Below, in pieces: positions 35,341 through 46,584 of a stretch of 64,000 nucleotides of DNA (the stretch's first letter is position 1; each line of letters starts with the position of its first letter). The notes under the pieces were generated by a model, which was not told where the DNA came from, did no database searches, and was given only the letters and a program-made list of their open reading frames with translations. The position numbers and the translations under genes were made by a program. The DNA is from Stachybotrys elegans (Eukaryota > Ascomycota > Sordariomycetes > Hypocreales > Stachybotryaceae). Where the stretch lies: the NCBI GenBank assembly GCA_020746835.1, contig JAGPNK010000004.1, positions 992,001-1,056,000 on the forward strand. Direction: 5' to 3'.

Positions 35341-37394
35341 AGTAGTACAGCTGGGCTGGTAAAGCAATTAGTTTTGGCGTCGCAGACGGTGGTAGAAGAA
35401 GTACTGCACAAATCGTGGGTGGTCAATGGCCTATGGAGGCGGGAACAGGAGGTTATGCTTTGATAGCAGCAAGCTGAGTCTTGTGTAGACCACAGGAGGG
35501 ATGTTGATCGAAGTTGGGTGTTGAGGGAAGAGAGGCAAACGGTAGGTAAATATTGCAGCATGTCCTGGTTTGCAGTGGCACATGGTTACACCTGTCACTC
35601 GAGGTAGACGTGCTGAAGACGAACATCTGCGTCGGCTATCTGCTTCTGCCTCGCGTATAATTGTTATCTATTGGTGCGACAGACGCCCTGTGCAAATCGG
35701 CAGCCCATTATCGCCTGCATGACAGTAGTGTCTTGCACTGGATCAGGCTGACCTTGCCCAACCGTGTAACCAGTTCATCCAACGTCCTGCTTTGTACAAA
35801 AATTCTGAACCTAGCGGGACCTGAATCTTCCGGGACGACATACAAAGACCCGGACCAAGACACGGCCAACGTGCGGAGTTTGAGGGCGCTGATGATAGAA
35901 CATGAGCATCTAAGTTCCATGGCGCCGCCTCGCACAGCGGCGAGACCGTCAATGGTAGACGAGGGATCTTGTCATATGGCGTGAGATTTCCCGGTCGTGT
36001 GCCTCTACGGGATGCAGAACAGTGATTTCGAGGAGGCGGAGCTTTCGTCACGATGCGACCGTGGCGTCAGGCATCCCTATGAGAAGGCCTCTGCATGGTG
36101 GCTGGATCGGAGGAGAAGGCTTCGGCGAGCGAGGTGGTCGAGGAACGTACGAGAGGGCCTGTTTCGGGGGACTCGGTGGAGGCTGCCGCCGATGAGGGAG
36201 CTTCTTATATATCGGTTGACTATTCATTCATTACTGTTAGCTGCCTGGGTATTTCCGTGTTGCGACGGTTACGCTTGCGCATGGAGAGCTCATCACCCCG
36301 GCGTCCATGATATCGGCCTCCTGTAAGCACACGCCAAAGCAACCGGGCTACTACTTCAGTAGGAAACAGGAGAAATAGGCAGATGACGAGAATGGCACGA
36401 CCAATGGGAGAAATAGGAGGTCCGATAGTGAGTTCAGGCATTGTCGCTGCGACGGCGTGTGTGGCCCGTTGCGGGCAGGATTAGCCAGACAGGAGCAGAT
36501 ATAAGGTGGAGAGAGAAGTTGCAGGAGATTAAACGATGACCTCTGCGCAGCGTGCGATAAGAAAGGATTGGGTTCCTGGCCCCAAGGCAAACAACTTGGC
36601 GTAACACGACATATCAAGCCATTCCGGTTAATAAGGACCGATGGCTGCCTACGTAACCTGCACTGGGCGGTGAACACGTCAATGGCATCCCAAATACGAG
36701 CGACACAGGATAATCTCCGACCATGTGTCCCAATGTGACAGAGATCAGCGACCTCAAGGAGGCCCTCTGACAACACAACTGATATCAAATCAATGGATGC
36801 TGATTGGCAGAACAAATCATGTTGACAAGGCCATCATGCACGGCTGTGGTCATGGGGACATGGAGGTTTTCGCAACTGATTACCGGACGTTTTGCAGGAC
36901 GCCATAACTTGCAGTTCACCACGCCATGGTCACATATCCCTGCTTGCTTGAGACTTGGGAGGTTGGAAGAGCAGATATAATGCGCATACTGAAGGTGAAG
37001 ACATGACAGAAACTTAGCCAGGCGTAAATTCTGGAAGCACTTTTCTCAGGCTGGAAAGTACATCATACGGAGTAGGCACACAGGTCTTGGGACAGGCCGC
37101 AGGGTAAGCGCCAAGTACATACCCACTACATTGTAGCGTTTTAGGGCCCGTGCGGCACCCATTAACGAGGGGCTGTGAAGTTTGGAGTCGTGATGTCGTT
37201 TCGTTTACTCTTTTCGGCTAGCTCTTCCGTCTCGGCCATGAAAGTGCAGTATCCGATCCCTCATCCGATCTACACATCCTTGATTGCCACACACAAAACT
37301 AGGGACTCGTGGACAAGCGGTGTGCGTCTCGTATCAAACTCGAGCTCTGGACGGCATGGCACAGCTGGACGCTCGAGGCTGGTGCCTGATTGTG
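35341..37394. other. Intergenic, no gene supported
   Basis: 2 kb. Several frames of 60-150 codons overlap but none shows a domain or a convincing start. The left end holds the promoter of the small Cys-rich gene. Confidence 0.45.
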
Positions 37395-37894
37395 AGTGCC
37401 CTTAAATACAGAGACACTTTCCCGAAATACAGAGAAAAGCTATTCCAAATTAGTCAATAGAATCCACACAGCGATTTTGCTGTGGCGCATCCGCAAGGCT
37501 AGGCCAGCGAGGCTGTAAGGGCTACGAGGCCTAGGTCACAAGGCCTAGGTCAGCAAAGGCCGCAAGGCCTGGGTCGATAAGGGCTACAGGGCCTAGTTTA
37601 ATAAGGGCTGCGATAGCTAGGTTAATAAAGATTACAAGATCTAGGTCTGCGAGGGCTGCAATAGCTAGGTTGATGAGGCCTGTGAGGCCCTAGAAGGTAG
37701 ATCACATGACCCCTCTATTTCCCTTGCAGCCCTTGAAGCCCTCACGGATCTAGCCCTTGCAACCTTTGCTAACCTAGGCCTCGCGGCCCTTGTGACCTAG
37801 CCTTGCTGACTACTATAGAAGGCGGCAAAACACAGCCTTGGGTGTGCCACAGCAAAATCGCCATGTGGATTCTATTGATGTATTTAAGGGTACT
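37395..37894. mobile_element. MITE-like foldback element
   Basis: About 500 bp bounded by matching inverted ends. Outer arms AGTGCCCTTAAATACA (37395-37410) and its near-complement TGTATTTAAGGGTACT (37879-37894). Inner arms of 33 bp, 37454-37486 and 37846-37878, match except for two adjacent bases (centred on GCGATTTTGCTGTGGC). The left side has about 43 extra bases between outer and inner arms. The interior (37487-37845) is made of imperfect 20-24-bp units around CCTAGGTC and AAGGGCTGCAAGG, in one orientation on the left and the opposite on the right, so the whole can fold back. No coding capacity; it would depend on a transposase elsewhere. A clean target-site duplication is not visible. Confidence 0.75.
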
Positions 37895-38128
37895 CCCTGA
37901 ATTGTAACGTGACCAAGCGACACCCTAGCTGCTACGCATTCCAGCTACACAGCCTCGCATGGACTGAAATGGTCTTCTCATTTGGAACATGACGTATAGA
38001 CCCACAACGCCAACTCTATCCCGACCGGTGAGGTTGAGAGGCCAGGTGATTATGTGTGTCCGACAATTGCTTCTGGGTATCCCAACCCCATAACACCGCG
38101 CTGCCAGTTTTACCTGCGGCGGTAGGAC

Positions 38129-38511
38129 TTAGGCAATTGTATCTGGTCGACCCGAAATGTGTATGCGGCTCGGCGCCGTAGGGGGAGGCTCCGTAATGGT
38201 TATATCCGCATTCGTATGCAATTCCTGAAGTGAGAGCGCTGGAGATGTAGCAGATGCTGTTACCGGAGGTTGGCTTTCCGCATCGACTGGACATTTCTCA
38301 TTAGACAATGACCAAGGCATATGCCATGCTGTGCCCCCCCTCCGGTCCCCCCCCCCCCCCCCAATAAGTAAGAAAGCTATTCACCTTGACGTCTAGCATG
38401 CCGTTTGTTCCACATTCTGCGCAGTGTCCATATGGAGACAATGAAAGAAGGAATACCGACAAATATCCCGCCAAAGAGCGAGATAATCGCTTCGTCGGTT
38501 AAGGAGGGCAT
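38129..38511 (-). CDS. Small single-pass membrane protein
   Basis: Two exons (38511-38385, 38286-38129) with a 98-bp intron give 94 residues. Exon 1 encodes LTDEAIISLFGGIFVGIPSF and onward, one membrane helix at about residues 8-30 followed by a basic stop-transfer stretch (RRMWNKRHARRQ). Exon 2 is a Pro/Ser/Thr-rich cytosolic tail containing two TIT/ITEPP-type phrases. The N-terminal SLTDEAIISL pattern is one I recall from short fungal membrane proteins of unknown function. The intron holds a tract of 16 cytosines (38347-38362). A second, broken copy lies at 39905-40021. Confidence rests on two exons joining in frame and on the second copy. Confidence 0.65.
38347..38362. repeat. Poly-C tract in intron
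   Basis: Sixteen consecutive C (on the given strand), with a shorter C run just before it at 38333-38340. Inside the intron of the small membrane protein gene. Its length is prone to polymerase slippage and sequencing error. Confidence 0.9.
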
Positions 38512-39904
38512 GGCTGTAAGAAGTGATGGACGGTCCTTAGGTCAGATAGGATGGAACACCGAGTGAGATGCTGGTAGAAGCCGGGTGAGGCTTTATTATG
38601 TACTTCTTAACTGCCCATACCTGTAAACTATACGTATTGGTTCGCGGATATGCACAGCCATACCTTATCTCTCTCTTGCTGGATCTGCGGCAGGATTACG
38701 CACGCCAATCGGCTCCAAGGTTTAGGCCGATTGGGTGCATCTAACAGGCGTAGGGCGTGCTCTGTGTCAGCGAACCATATTGTACTACTATGCATGCACC
38801 ACTAGACTTGGGGAACAGTGACGCCAGGGGATCGCTCTGTTGGTGTGATGCGCCCATTGATTGGAGTAGAGGTCGCGCGCAAGCATTTGTGTGTGACTTG
38901 ACGGATGTGAGTGAGCCCACCTCTGGCAGCCATGCAGAGGGGTGGCTTGCCGAGCCCCCGAAGCGGCATATCTGTATGTAGGGCCCCACTCACCCGCACA
39001 GCAGCGAGACATGGGGCGACTTGTCTGCGGGAGCCATCCGGAAGACCCAAGTTACATAAGGACCGAGAGTGTTTAAGAACCGACTCAATAAGCTCCGAAG
39101 GTCCTCTAGAGCGCTGACGAAATATGCGTAGCCACGTGGTCTAGTCCTCCTGGACAAGAAAGAAGCATAGAACGCGTACATGCCTACTTGAGGCATCACG
39201 GGCACCCTCCCGCTATGTCTCGCGCTTTATTGTTGTGTGGCTGTATCCATCACCTCTTTTCAACCCCACTGATACTCAGCCTTGACTCTGCAATGAATTC
39301 CGCCGGATCCCTCTCCTGCATGGACAACGGAGTGCCCCCCAAACGACCTCAGTCTTACCCCTAGAAATGTGGCGGCCATGTCCATGAACAGGGGTCTCAT
39401 TAAGCACAGCCACACGAGCTGGGTATGCCGTATTTTTTTTTTGGGCTACCTCTTGGCGTGTGAATGGTTGCATGCATCAAGATGCAAGTAAGAACAGAGG
39501 ACCGATCGCAAGCGGGATGATGCAGAATGCAGGAAGAGGAGCAGGAGCCAAAATGATCTTTCTAATTCCAAAGCAAAGACTTTTGGCACCCGAACCTTCT
39601 GTCTTAGGAGCTAGCAGCCTGGCCAAGCAATTCGCTGTGGTGCTTTGCCCGCCTTATTCGAATTCAGCCCGCCCCACAACTCGGTACTGTGGATACCACC
39701 TTCAGCCGCGACTGTTTAGGCCACTGTTCAGGGCAGGGAGAGGCTAGGCAATTGTTGGTATGCACCCGTATGTAGGCTGTGGAGTGGGAGCGCTGACGGC
39801 GTATGGAAGCTAGCTTTCTGCACCACTTATCAGATAAGACATGGAAGACACCTGGTGCAGGCAGGTGCTATCTGCAAGTGCAATGCAATCAATCACCTTG
39901 ACGT
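38512..39904. other. Intergenic
   Basis: 1.4 kb between the intact small membrane protein gene and its broken copy. No gene recognised. Confidence 0.45.
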
Positions 39905-40021
39905 CTACTTTGTCGTCTTCCACATCCAATGCAATGTCCAAATTAACACAATGAAAGATGGGATGCCCATAAGCACGCCACCGAAAAGCGAGATAAGAGC
40001 TTCATTAGTCAAGGGCGGCAT
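39905..40021 (-). pseudogene. Broken copy of the small membrane protein gene
   Basis: The frame starts MPPLTNEALISLFGG and matches exon 1 of the gene at 38129-38511 over the whole membrane helix (shared SLFGG, GIPSFIV, WTL). After W34 two bases are missing relative to the intact copy, which brings a TAG into frame at 39905-39907. The sequence beyond, including the AGACGTCAAGGTGA donor region, is still conserved with the intact copy. No second exon is apparent. It could also be read as a 38-residue micro-protein, but the shared sequence past the stop favours a frameshift. Confidence 0.65.
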
Positions 40022-40777
40022 TGCCGTAGGACATTGTTTATTATTGATACGCAAGGCAAAATAATATCAAGCTGGGAAGCGGAGGAAAGAAATAGCCAAC
40101 GATGGAAAAGAGGGCGCATGTCTGTGTGATGAGGGGAATAAAAGCCCCTTGGGCAAACAGAACATCAAATACCCGAACCTCTTGACTAATTACGCACGCG
40201 TTCAAAAAGTGGGCATCGCAATGCTTCGCGACTGCCGACGGTCACGGCAGCTAATAAATATTCCATGGGCTTCAGTCTTGGTTACCTATGCGCTAGTATT
40301 TATGGGGTCACGCGGCTGATGCATCAGCAAGGATTAACCGGGATGAGAAAACCTTGTTCGTCTGTCGCAATCGTCGCAGGCCAGGGCTTGGCAGAATTAT
40401 GACAGCAAATTTCATCTCATTGTGGTGGTGCCACCTCTTGATGCAGCACCTTTGTCAACAGTGATTCTCCGATTGGCTTTCGCAAGTGTCGGGGAGGGGC
40501 CCGGAGCCTGGGACTACTGTAGCTATTTGGTACGTTGGGTACTTAAGGTCCTAGCACTGTAGCTATTTGGTATAGACGTTCGGTACTTAAGGTCCTAGCG
40601 GGCAAACCAGCCAGTGCCGACTGGGTGCCGACTGGCCAGTGTGAATTGCTACGAGACCCAATCCTTCTTGTTGAGAGAGAACGATGGAATTTTTACATAT
40701 GATAATACCCGTTTCTTCTCCGACTTTCCTGCTGTTTAGATGTGTTTTGCAGCTCTGCTGATACTCTGGCTTCTGCC
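40022..40777. other. Intergenic with tandem repeats
   Basis: Holds the promoter of the Zn2Cys6 gene and the repeat pair listed separately. Nothing else seen. Confidence 0.5.
40516..40599. repeat. Two-copy 40/44-bp direct repeat
   Basis: Units 40516-40555 and 40556-40599 both begin ACTGTAGCTATTTGGTA and both end GGTACTTAAGGTCCTAGC apart from one shifted base. They differ only by a few bases in the middle. A shorter doublet (GTGCCGACTGG twice) follows at about 40615-40638. About 180 bp upstream of the Zn2Cys6 gene start. Confidence 0.8.
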
Positions 40778-42211
40778 ATGGATTTTGTCGCACCCCGTGA
40801 GAGCACTGATGGAGCATGCTCCAGCCAGCAGCCCCACTCCAAGAAACGCGGCCGCTACGCCTTGCTCAAATGCGAGCGGTGTCGCAAGGACAAACAAAAG
40901 GTAGTCTGCTGGCCTTGTATGAAGCATGTCGACCAACTAACATAGCTGCAGTGTCTTCCCACTCAAAGAAAGCCTGGCGAAAGTTGTCTTCGTTGCCAGT
41001 CAAAAGGATTCGAGTGCTCCGAGAACACGACAGCCTCGCCCGAGAAACGCCATCCTGCGCCTCCAGCAAGCGCTTTCCAGGACCTACATGCAAGAGCCAT
41101 CCATTTGTGCGCTGACCCGAAGTTTCATGGTCCCCGACTCGAGTGCTTATTCATTCTCAGTTTATCTGTCTGGTCATGGCTCAGCGCACTTATTTCTTCC
41201 TCCAAACGCCACCCCGGTTTCGAGCGACTGAAGTCTTTGCTGCCCAGGTTTTCCGACGTTCTTGTCCAGGAGTATTCCAACTTGTTCCGCGCAGCGTCCG
41301 ATGCGCAACACGTCGTATTGCAAAGCTTGCTAATCACCATACCGTCCTTTGAGCAACAACTTCGTACGAGTCCAAGCACCGACGTCCCCTTCTCCTTGCA
41401 CATGCTCGCCTTGCAAATCGGTGGTGTCGCAGAGCTATGCGCTCCCGACTTGGATGCTCTTCCCCCCCATCCGGGCACCTCCGCTGCGATACAGCTGCTT
41501 GGGAGATCCGGTCATGCAAACTCTGCTGTGCGCATTGCAGAGGACCAAGTGCATGAGCTAATGGCAGAGAGTCCTACGCCTAGCCTCTCTACTATTGTTG
41601 CAGCGATCGAGACTTATATCCAGGCTTGCTTGGACATGGAATCAATCAACTCCAGTCTCTATTCTGGAGGCCACCTGGGTCTGGCCAAGAACATTCCGGA
41701 GTTGGGCGAATTTCTGAACCCGCACCAATACCTGGCCACCATTTTCACAAGATCCATCAACTATGACATCCTACACTACTTATGCATCAAGATGCCCAAC
41801 TGCGTCAGAGGCGTGGACCTGACGGGTGAAACCCTGCTGCACGTACACAGCCGCCAGGTTATAACCGAAGACAGCATCAAGACGTTTCGCTTATTGCTAG
41901 ATCACGGCGTGCCAATCAATTCCCAGAACTTCCATGGCGACACGGCCCTACATCTTTTCTGCCGGGGTTTGTTTAAAGACCAAAGGATCAATACCAGTCT
42001 CGAGCATGCTTACACCGAAATTTTGGGTCTGTTCTTCGCCCACCCCGCAATATGCATCCACCTTCAAAACAACATGAGAGACTCAGCACAGGATTACATT
42101 ATTATCGGGCTGCTAGCCGCACAGACACAGGAAGAAATAGATTGTATAGAGAGGCTTCTGGACTACTTTCAAAGCTGGGACCGCCAGATGTACATGCCAG
42201 TGGATGAATAG
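40778..42211 (+). CDS. Zn2Cys6 protein with ankyrin-like repeats
   Basis: Two exons (40778-40900, 40952-42211; 51-bp intron) give about 460 residues. The binuclear zinc cluster is formed only after splicing: C32-x2-C35-x6-C42-x10-C53-x2-C56-x6-C63, the exact Zn2Cys6 spacing, with the intron one codon before C42. Such clusters bind DNA in fungal transcription factors. There is no fungal-specific TF middle homology region. The C-terminal half (about 300-400) has ankyrin-like phrases: DLTGETLLHVHSRQ, KTFRLLLDHGVPINSQNFHGDTALHLFC. A short extra intron (41143-41184, 42 bp) would remove an unusually hydrophobic stretch (CLFILSLSVWSW) and is plausible. A nuclear regulator is the reasonable guess. 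Confidence 0.82.
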
Positions 42212-42873
42212 GGGGTGGGGGTATGGCTCATGAGTCTGCATGCGTAGCAGACCTTTCTTCTCTCTTTAGAGAACATTGTTCCTACAGTCTCTGTATTACA
42301 TTAGATCAATTACTACAGGATTCTGACAACAAAGAATGGAGACAAATGCCATCTTACCCTCCTGTCTTGTTATCATAGACTGATGCTAAAACAGTATGCA
42401 GCATAATGACAGGAGTTGCGTACTGAAAAGGCAGAACCAAACCGTGATGAATCGAAAGTTTGAAACGAAATATCTGAACTTTATTGGGATTATCACGTAT
42501 AATCGTCCGACGCTTTGCTCTTTCATACAAGGGCATTCGTATAGTTTGGAAATCTTGATTAGTCCGTTGGCATTGGTGGCCCCAATAGCTTCATCCTCAC
42601 GTGCATCTTTAAGGGCAACGCCTTCCAAACGAGTTGCAATTAATAGAAATTGAGACTCAGGGGTGCATCGTAGTAATGGTTGTGGCACCCCTATATGCGC
42701 CACCAAAGATTCGTATCGTTGGTGTGTGCAGAGAGTGTGTCTTCGCAATTGCTAGTCAAGGCTACGAGAAATTACGGGAGAGCGATTTAACACGAGACTC
42801 CCGAAGACATTTTCCCTCTTTGGCAAGTAACCTGCCAACAGGTATCACTGCATATAGCTTACAGAGGTGCGTA
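42212..42873. other. Intergenic between convergent genes
   Basis: 3' flanks of the Zn2Cys6 gene and the glycosidase gene. Nothing recognised. Confidence 0.5.
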
Positions 42874-45397
42874 CTAAAGTCCCTTGAGTAGACCCTCGTG
42901 TTTCACCACCCAACTTCCGTCCTTGGGAAACCCTGGGGCGTCTCCTTCCGATCCCTTCCAGCCAGCGACCATATAAGAAACTGCAAAGTTAGCAGGCATC
43001 TCTCAACATCAGTTCCAAGAACATACCTGCATAGAGGAGCCCTGCGTTTCCAGGCATGAACGGCGGCGGGGTCCCTCCATCACCACCTCGAACCGCGAAA
43101 CCAGCATCGTCAAAGATCCAGTAGTCATATGCAGTTAGGTGGTAGATGGCGCGCTCAGGCCGTCCGACCTTGGCCGAGTTGATGGCGAGAATTGGCCGGC
43201 CCCATCCGCGTATCTTGTCGTCCGTCCAGACCTCCGCAATCTTGTCGGCTGTTCGTTGCGCCATGACCAGGTCTACAGCTGGAGTATCAGGGAGGAAGCC
43301 TTGCATCATGTTCAAACTCCGCGGATCGCGGGTAAGTGCTTGGTCTTTCCACCAGGAGCTGTTAAGCCCGTTGTACACTGCATAGAGACCGTCAACCTGA
43401 GGAGGAGAGGCAAGATTCTCAGCAACTGTTGTCCATGCGTCGGGGACGGGTTGACCAAGCTTCATCTTCCACTCTCGAGCGACATCTAGACCATAGCGCC
43501 AATATGAAATCTCGTAAGCCAAGTTGAGGGTCTGGTCGGGAGGTGTGTTCTCGGTGACTCCGTACGACCTGAGAAGTTAGCATGCTCATATCCCAGTTGG
43601 CTATTTACTTACGGAGGTCCAAGGTCGTAGAAACCAGATGAATCATTCCTCCAGGCGTAGGAGGCCATGTAGTCTGCCGTCGCCGTCAAAACATTATCCC
43701 ATCGCGCCAATGTCTCTTCCGTGGGGTTGGCTTGGTAGGCGAGAGACGCGAGCAGCATAGGATGAGGCTTTATACGTTAGTATAGCAAACGAAGAGGGCG
43801 GGGGCCTACCTGTTGCCAGAGTAAGAGGGCGTTGATCAGCCCTGGCGAGCTGACTCCAGTGACTGTTTCTGTCATCTTGGGCCACCTGCAAAGTCAACAG
43901 ACAAAGCAAGATCTGGGTATAGCTGGCCTACCTTGCTCCCTCCCAGCCCATCTTCCGAGCACGTTCAAGCGACGTGGGCAGCAAGGTCTCGTACAATCCC
44001 GGAAATATGTTGTCAAAATACTTTTGCTTCCCCCACATTGACCAGTGGGCGCAGTGCCAGACAACCATCTCCATGTGGAATTTGCCTGAACTGTTAGAAC
44101 AGGAGGTCTATCTGGATGACGACGACTCACCATACCACCCATTATTCATCAGACCGCTCTCCTGCGGTGGCTGACCTTTTGCTGCACTATTGACTCGAAC
44201 ATGGTATTGCGACAGAATGATACGTCGTTGCAGTTCATCGGCTTTTGGATTCGTAGACTCGGTCAGGTCGACGAAGCCACCTTCGTTCCAGTACGCGTTC
44301 CAAGCTTTTGGATTTCGAACTCGGATTGTTTCTGGAAGTTCTGCGGTTTGCCTCGTAGGAGAGAATTCTGCGGTGAATTCCACTACACGCTGGGAGCCAG
44401 AGAGTGTGAATCGGTGAGCAGTGCGAGCGGTCGAGTTGCGCGGCCCGTCTCTGGACAGCGACAGAGGCGATTGTTCCGGCCATCGTAAGTTGACGTAATA
44501 TTTCGTCTCTTGCATCTCATGGTAGATGTGCGCCAAGCCTGGTTTGCAGTTTCTGTAACCTATCGTGGTGTGATTTTGTGGAAAGTCATAGACACCCGCA
44601 AACACCTCATACTTGTATTCTGTTGTATGAATAGGAGGGTACGGAAAATCCAACTCAACTTCTAGATTGCCGCTCTCGAGGAGATCTGACTCGATGCGAA
44701 AGGTGACAGCATCCGACTCAAAGTCACCCTGTGTCGTTACCTGAACCGGAACACCGCCCACCACAAACTGCGACGTGATGATACCGTTCCAGGGATCGAG
44801 TTCCTGTTTTGGAGACGAAATGTCCTCAGCTGCTAGTGTAGAGTTCTTCCACTTGAGTCCGATGCGGCCCAAATTGACGCGGTTGGGGTTGCCGATAATC
44901 CATTGCGAAATCGCAGGCAGATTGGGGTCGGGTATGTCGTAGGATACGTTTCGACCGTGTGTGAGTCTCGGGACGCCTTGGTAGTCGCTGAGCTTTTCAC
45001 TGCCAAAGGTGAGTCCCAGTACGAGGCGTTGGATGATGGACGTACCCGTTCGTTGGGAGCCTGTCGTTGTGCCAGGCCCAGCTGGACATGGTGTTGAAGG
45101 GTAGAAAGGTCTTGCACGGGTATGAGCTTACTAGTTTCTCTCAAGTTGAAGCTTCCTACCTGCATGCCAGTGTTGTCGACGTTGTACGCGAACTCGCCAT
45201 TGCCTACTTGTAGAGGGGTTGTTTCATTGTCAATCAGTGCGGTTCGAACGACATGGTGGCGGGAAACGATGCTCTCCCTGGCCATGTCAGTTGTTTCCCC
45301 AAATCCCAAATAATTTGGTGCCGACTGACCTGTCGATGCGTGCCAATGCTGCAGAGGGCAGCAGCAGCGCCACAAGTAGGGTGGTCAAGTCCATCAT
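42874..45397 (-). CDS. Secreted six-hairpin glycosidase-like protein
   Basis: Nine exons (45397-45330, 45277-45160, 45110-45046, 44999-44131, 44085-43932, 43885-43810, 43767-43613, 43568-43027, 42980-42874) give 717 residues. All eight introns are 42-52 bp. The signal peptide is MMDLTTLLVALLLPSAALA. The early block LIDNETTPLQVGNGEFAYNVD followed by the spliced TFLPFNTMSSWAWHN is the hallmark of fungal proteins annotated as six-hairpin glycosidase-like. The later block KFHMEMVVWHCAHWSMWGK and PDTPAVDLVMAQ lie in the predicted (alpha/alpha)6 barrel, where the acid residues would sit; I cannot assign the catalytic pair. Probable secreted or vacuolar carbohydrate hydrolase, substrate unknown. It is convergent with the Zn2Cys6 gene. 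All joins keep frame and restore conserved-looking sequence. Confidence 0.88.
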
Positions 45398-46584
45398 GCC
45401 GCGCGCCTGTGTTCAGATTCTGAGTCGGGAGTAATGCAGAGATAAATAGACCAAATTTGGCACAAGATGCTCGCCATGATGAGCCCCGAGGAGTGACCTC
45501 AGATCCACGCCACCGGGCAGAAATATCCGAGTTGGAGACGTCTGAAAGAGGAAAATCCTTGGGGACGTTTGTTTTGCTGGACGAGCTCCACCTCATGATC
45601 AAAGCTCTTTCGGGTTATAGGTGGAATAATGCCAATCAGCGTAATTCTTTGGAACTGTTCAAGCTGTTTTTCTAATGTCACAAAGGTCAGTGCTTTGCGC
45701 CCGGGATTTCTACTCAGCAAGCCCCCATTTCCCTCTTCTTTTGGCACTCATACGCGCTTTCTTTCTGTTCAAGCCCCCCCCCTAGCTCTATTCCGGCGCA
45801 AGTTGAACAGCGTCATTCAAGGCAAGGAAAATTCGGGTTTGTTCATAATTCTTCAATAGTTGGTACAAGGATAGATGTGAACCCATTATGGGTAATCAAG
45901 TCTCAACATCTCTTGACCAATACCGGGTAGCTACTTTAGTTGGTTCCACGCACATCACCCTTTCTAACGAACCTGATATCTCATGTGTCATCATCTCTGC
46001 TCCTACCTACATCTTGGCCAATCCGGGAGAATGATTGGACTGACTCGGCAGTCTCCTCACCAGAAGGTCATGTACGTGGCACATGCTCATCTCGATCAAA
46101 GATGACCTTTCAAGGTTACCTGGCCGTCCTCCGCATTGGAGGATGATGAGCAGACGGAACATCTGCATATCACAGCTGCAAAAGCACGTCGATTGTTTTG
46201 ATAAAGTCATCTACGAAATACTTTCTAGAATTGAATAAGGCCATCACGGTGTTCCCAGGGAAGAGAAAGGGCGTGTACATTGACAGCATTAATCCTACCC
46301 ATTCCTATAGAATATCCTTGGATAACTGGATAGAGCTTGGCCACCTGGTCTCCAATTCCATCTAGTGCCGCACCATTCAATAAACGCCATCTACCAGCCC
46401 AGTTACTGCGTCAACTGTGAGGAGTAAGCTTGCATTCAAGTACTGATTTAGGAGAGTTCCGGACTTGGCAAGCGCTGAACACTGGAGTCGGCTCCTGAGA
46501 TAACCACATATCGCGCCCTTTGACTCGATCGGCTTGATTAATCAGAGGTGTCGTCGCGCCTCCGTGAGTATTTATTCATCTGCC
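45398..46584. other. Intergenic
   Basis: Promoter of the glycosidase gene and the 3' flank of the SDR gene. Nothing else recognised. Confidence 0.5.

Noticed and set aside
37487..37845. Interior short repeats considered as a CRISPR array
   Set aside because: Units are imperfect and contiguous without unique spacers, switch orientation midway, and the genome is eukaryotic.
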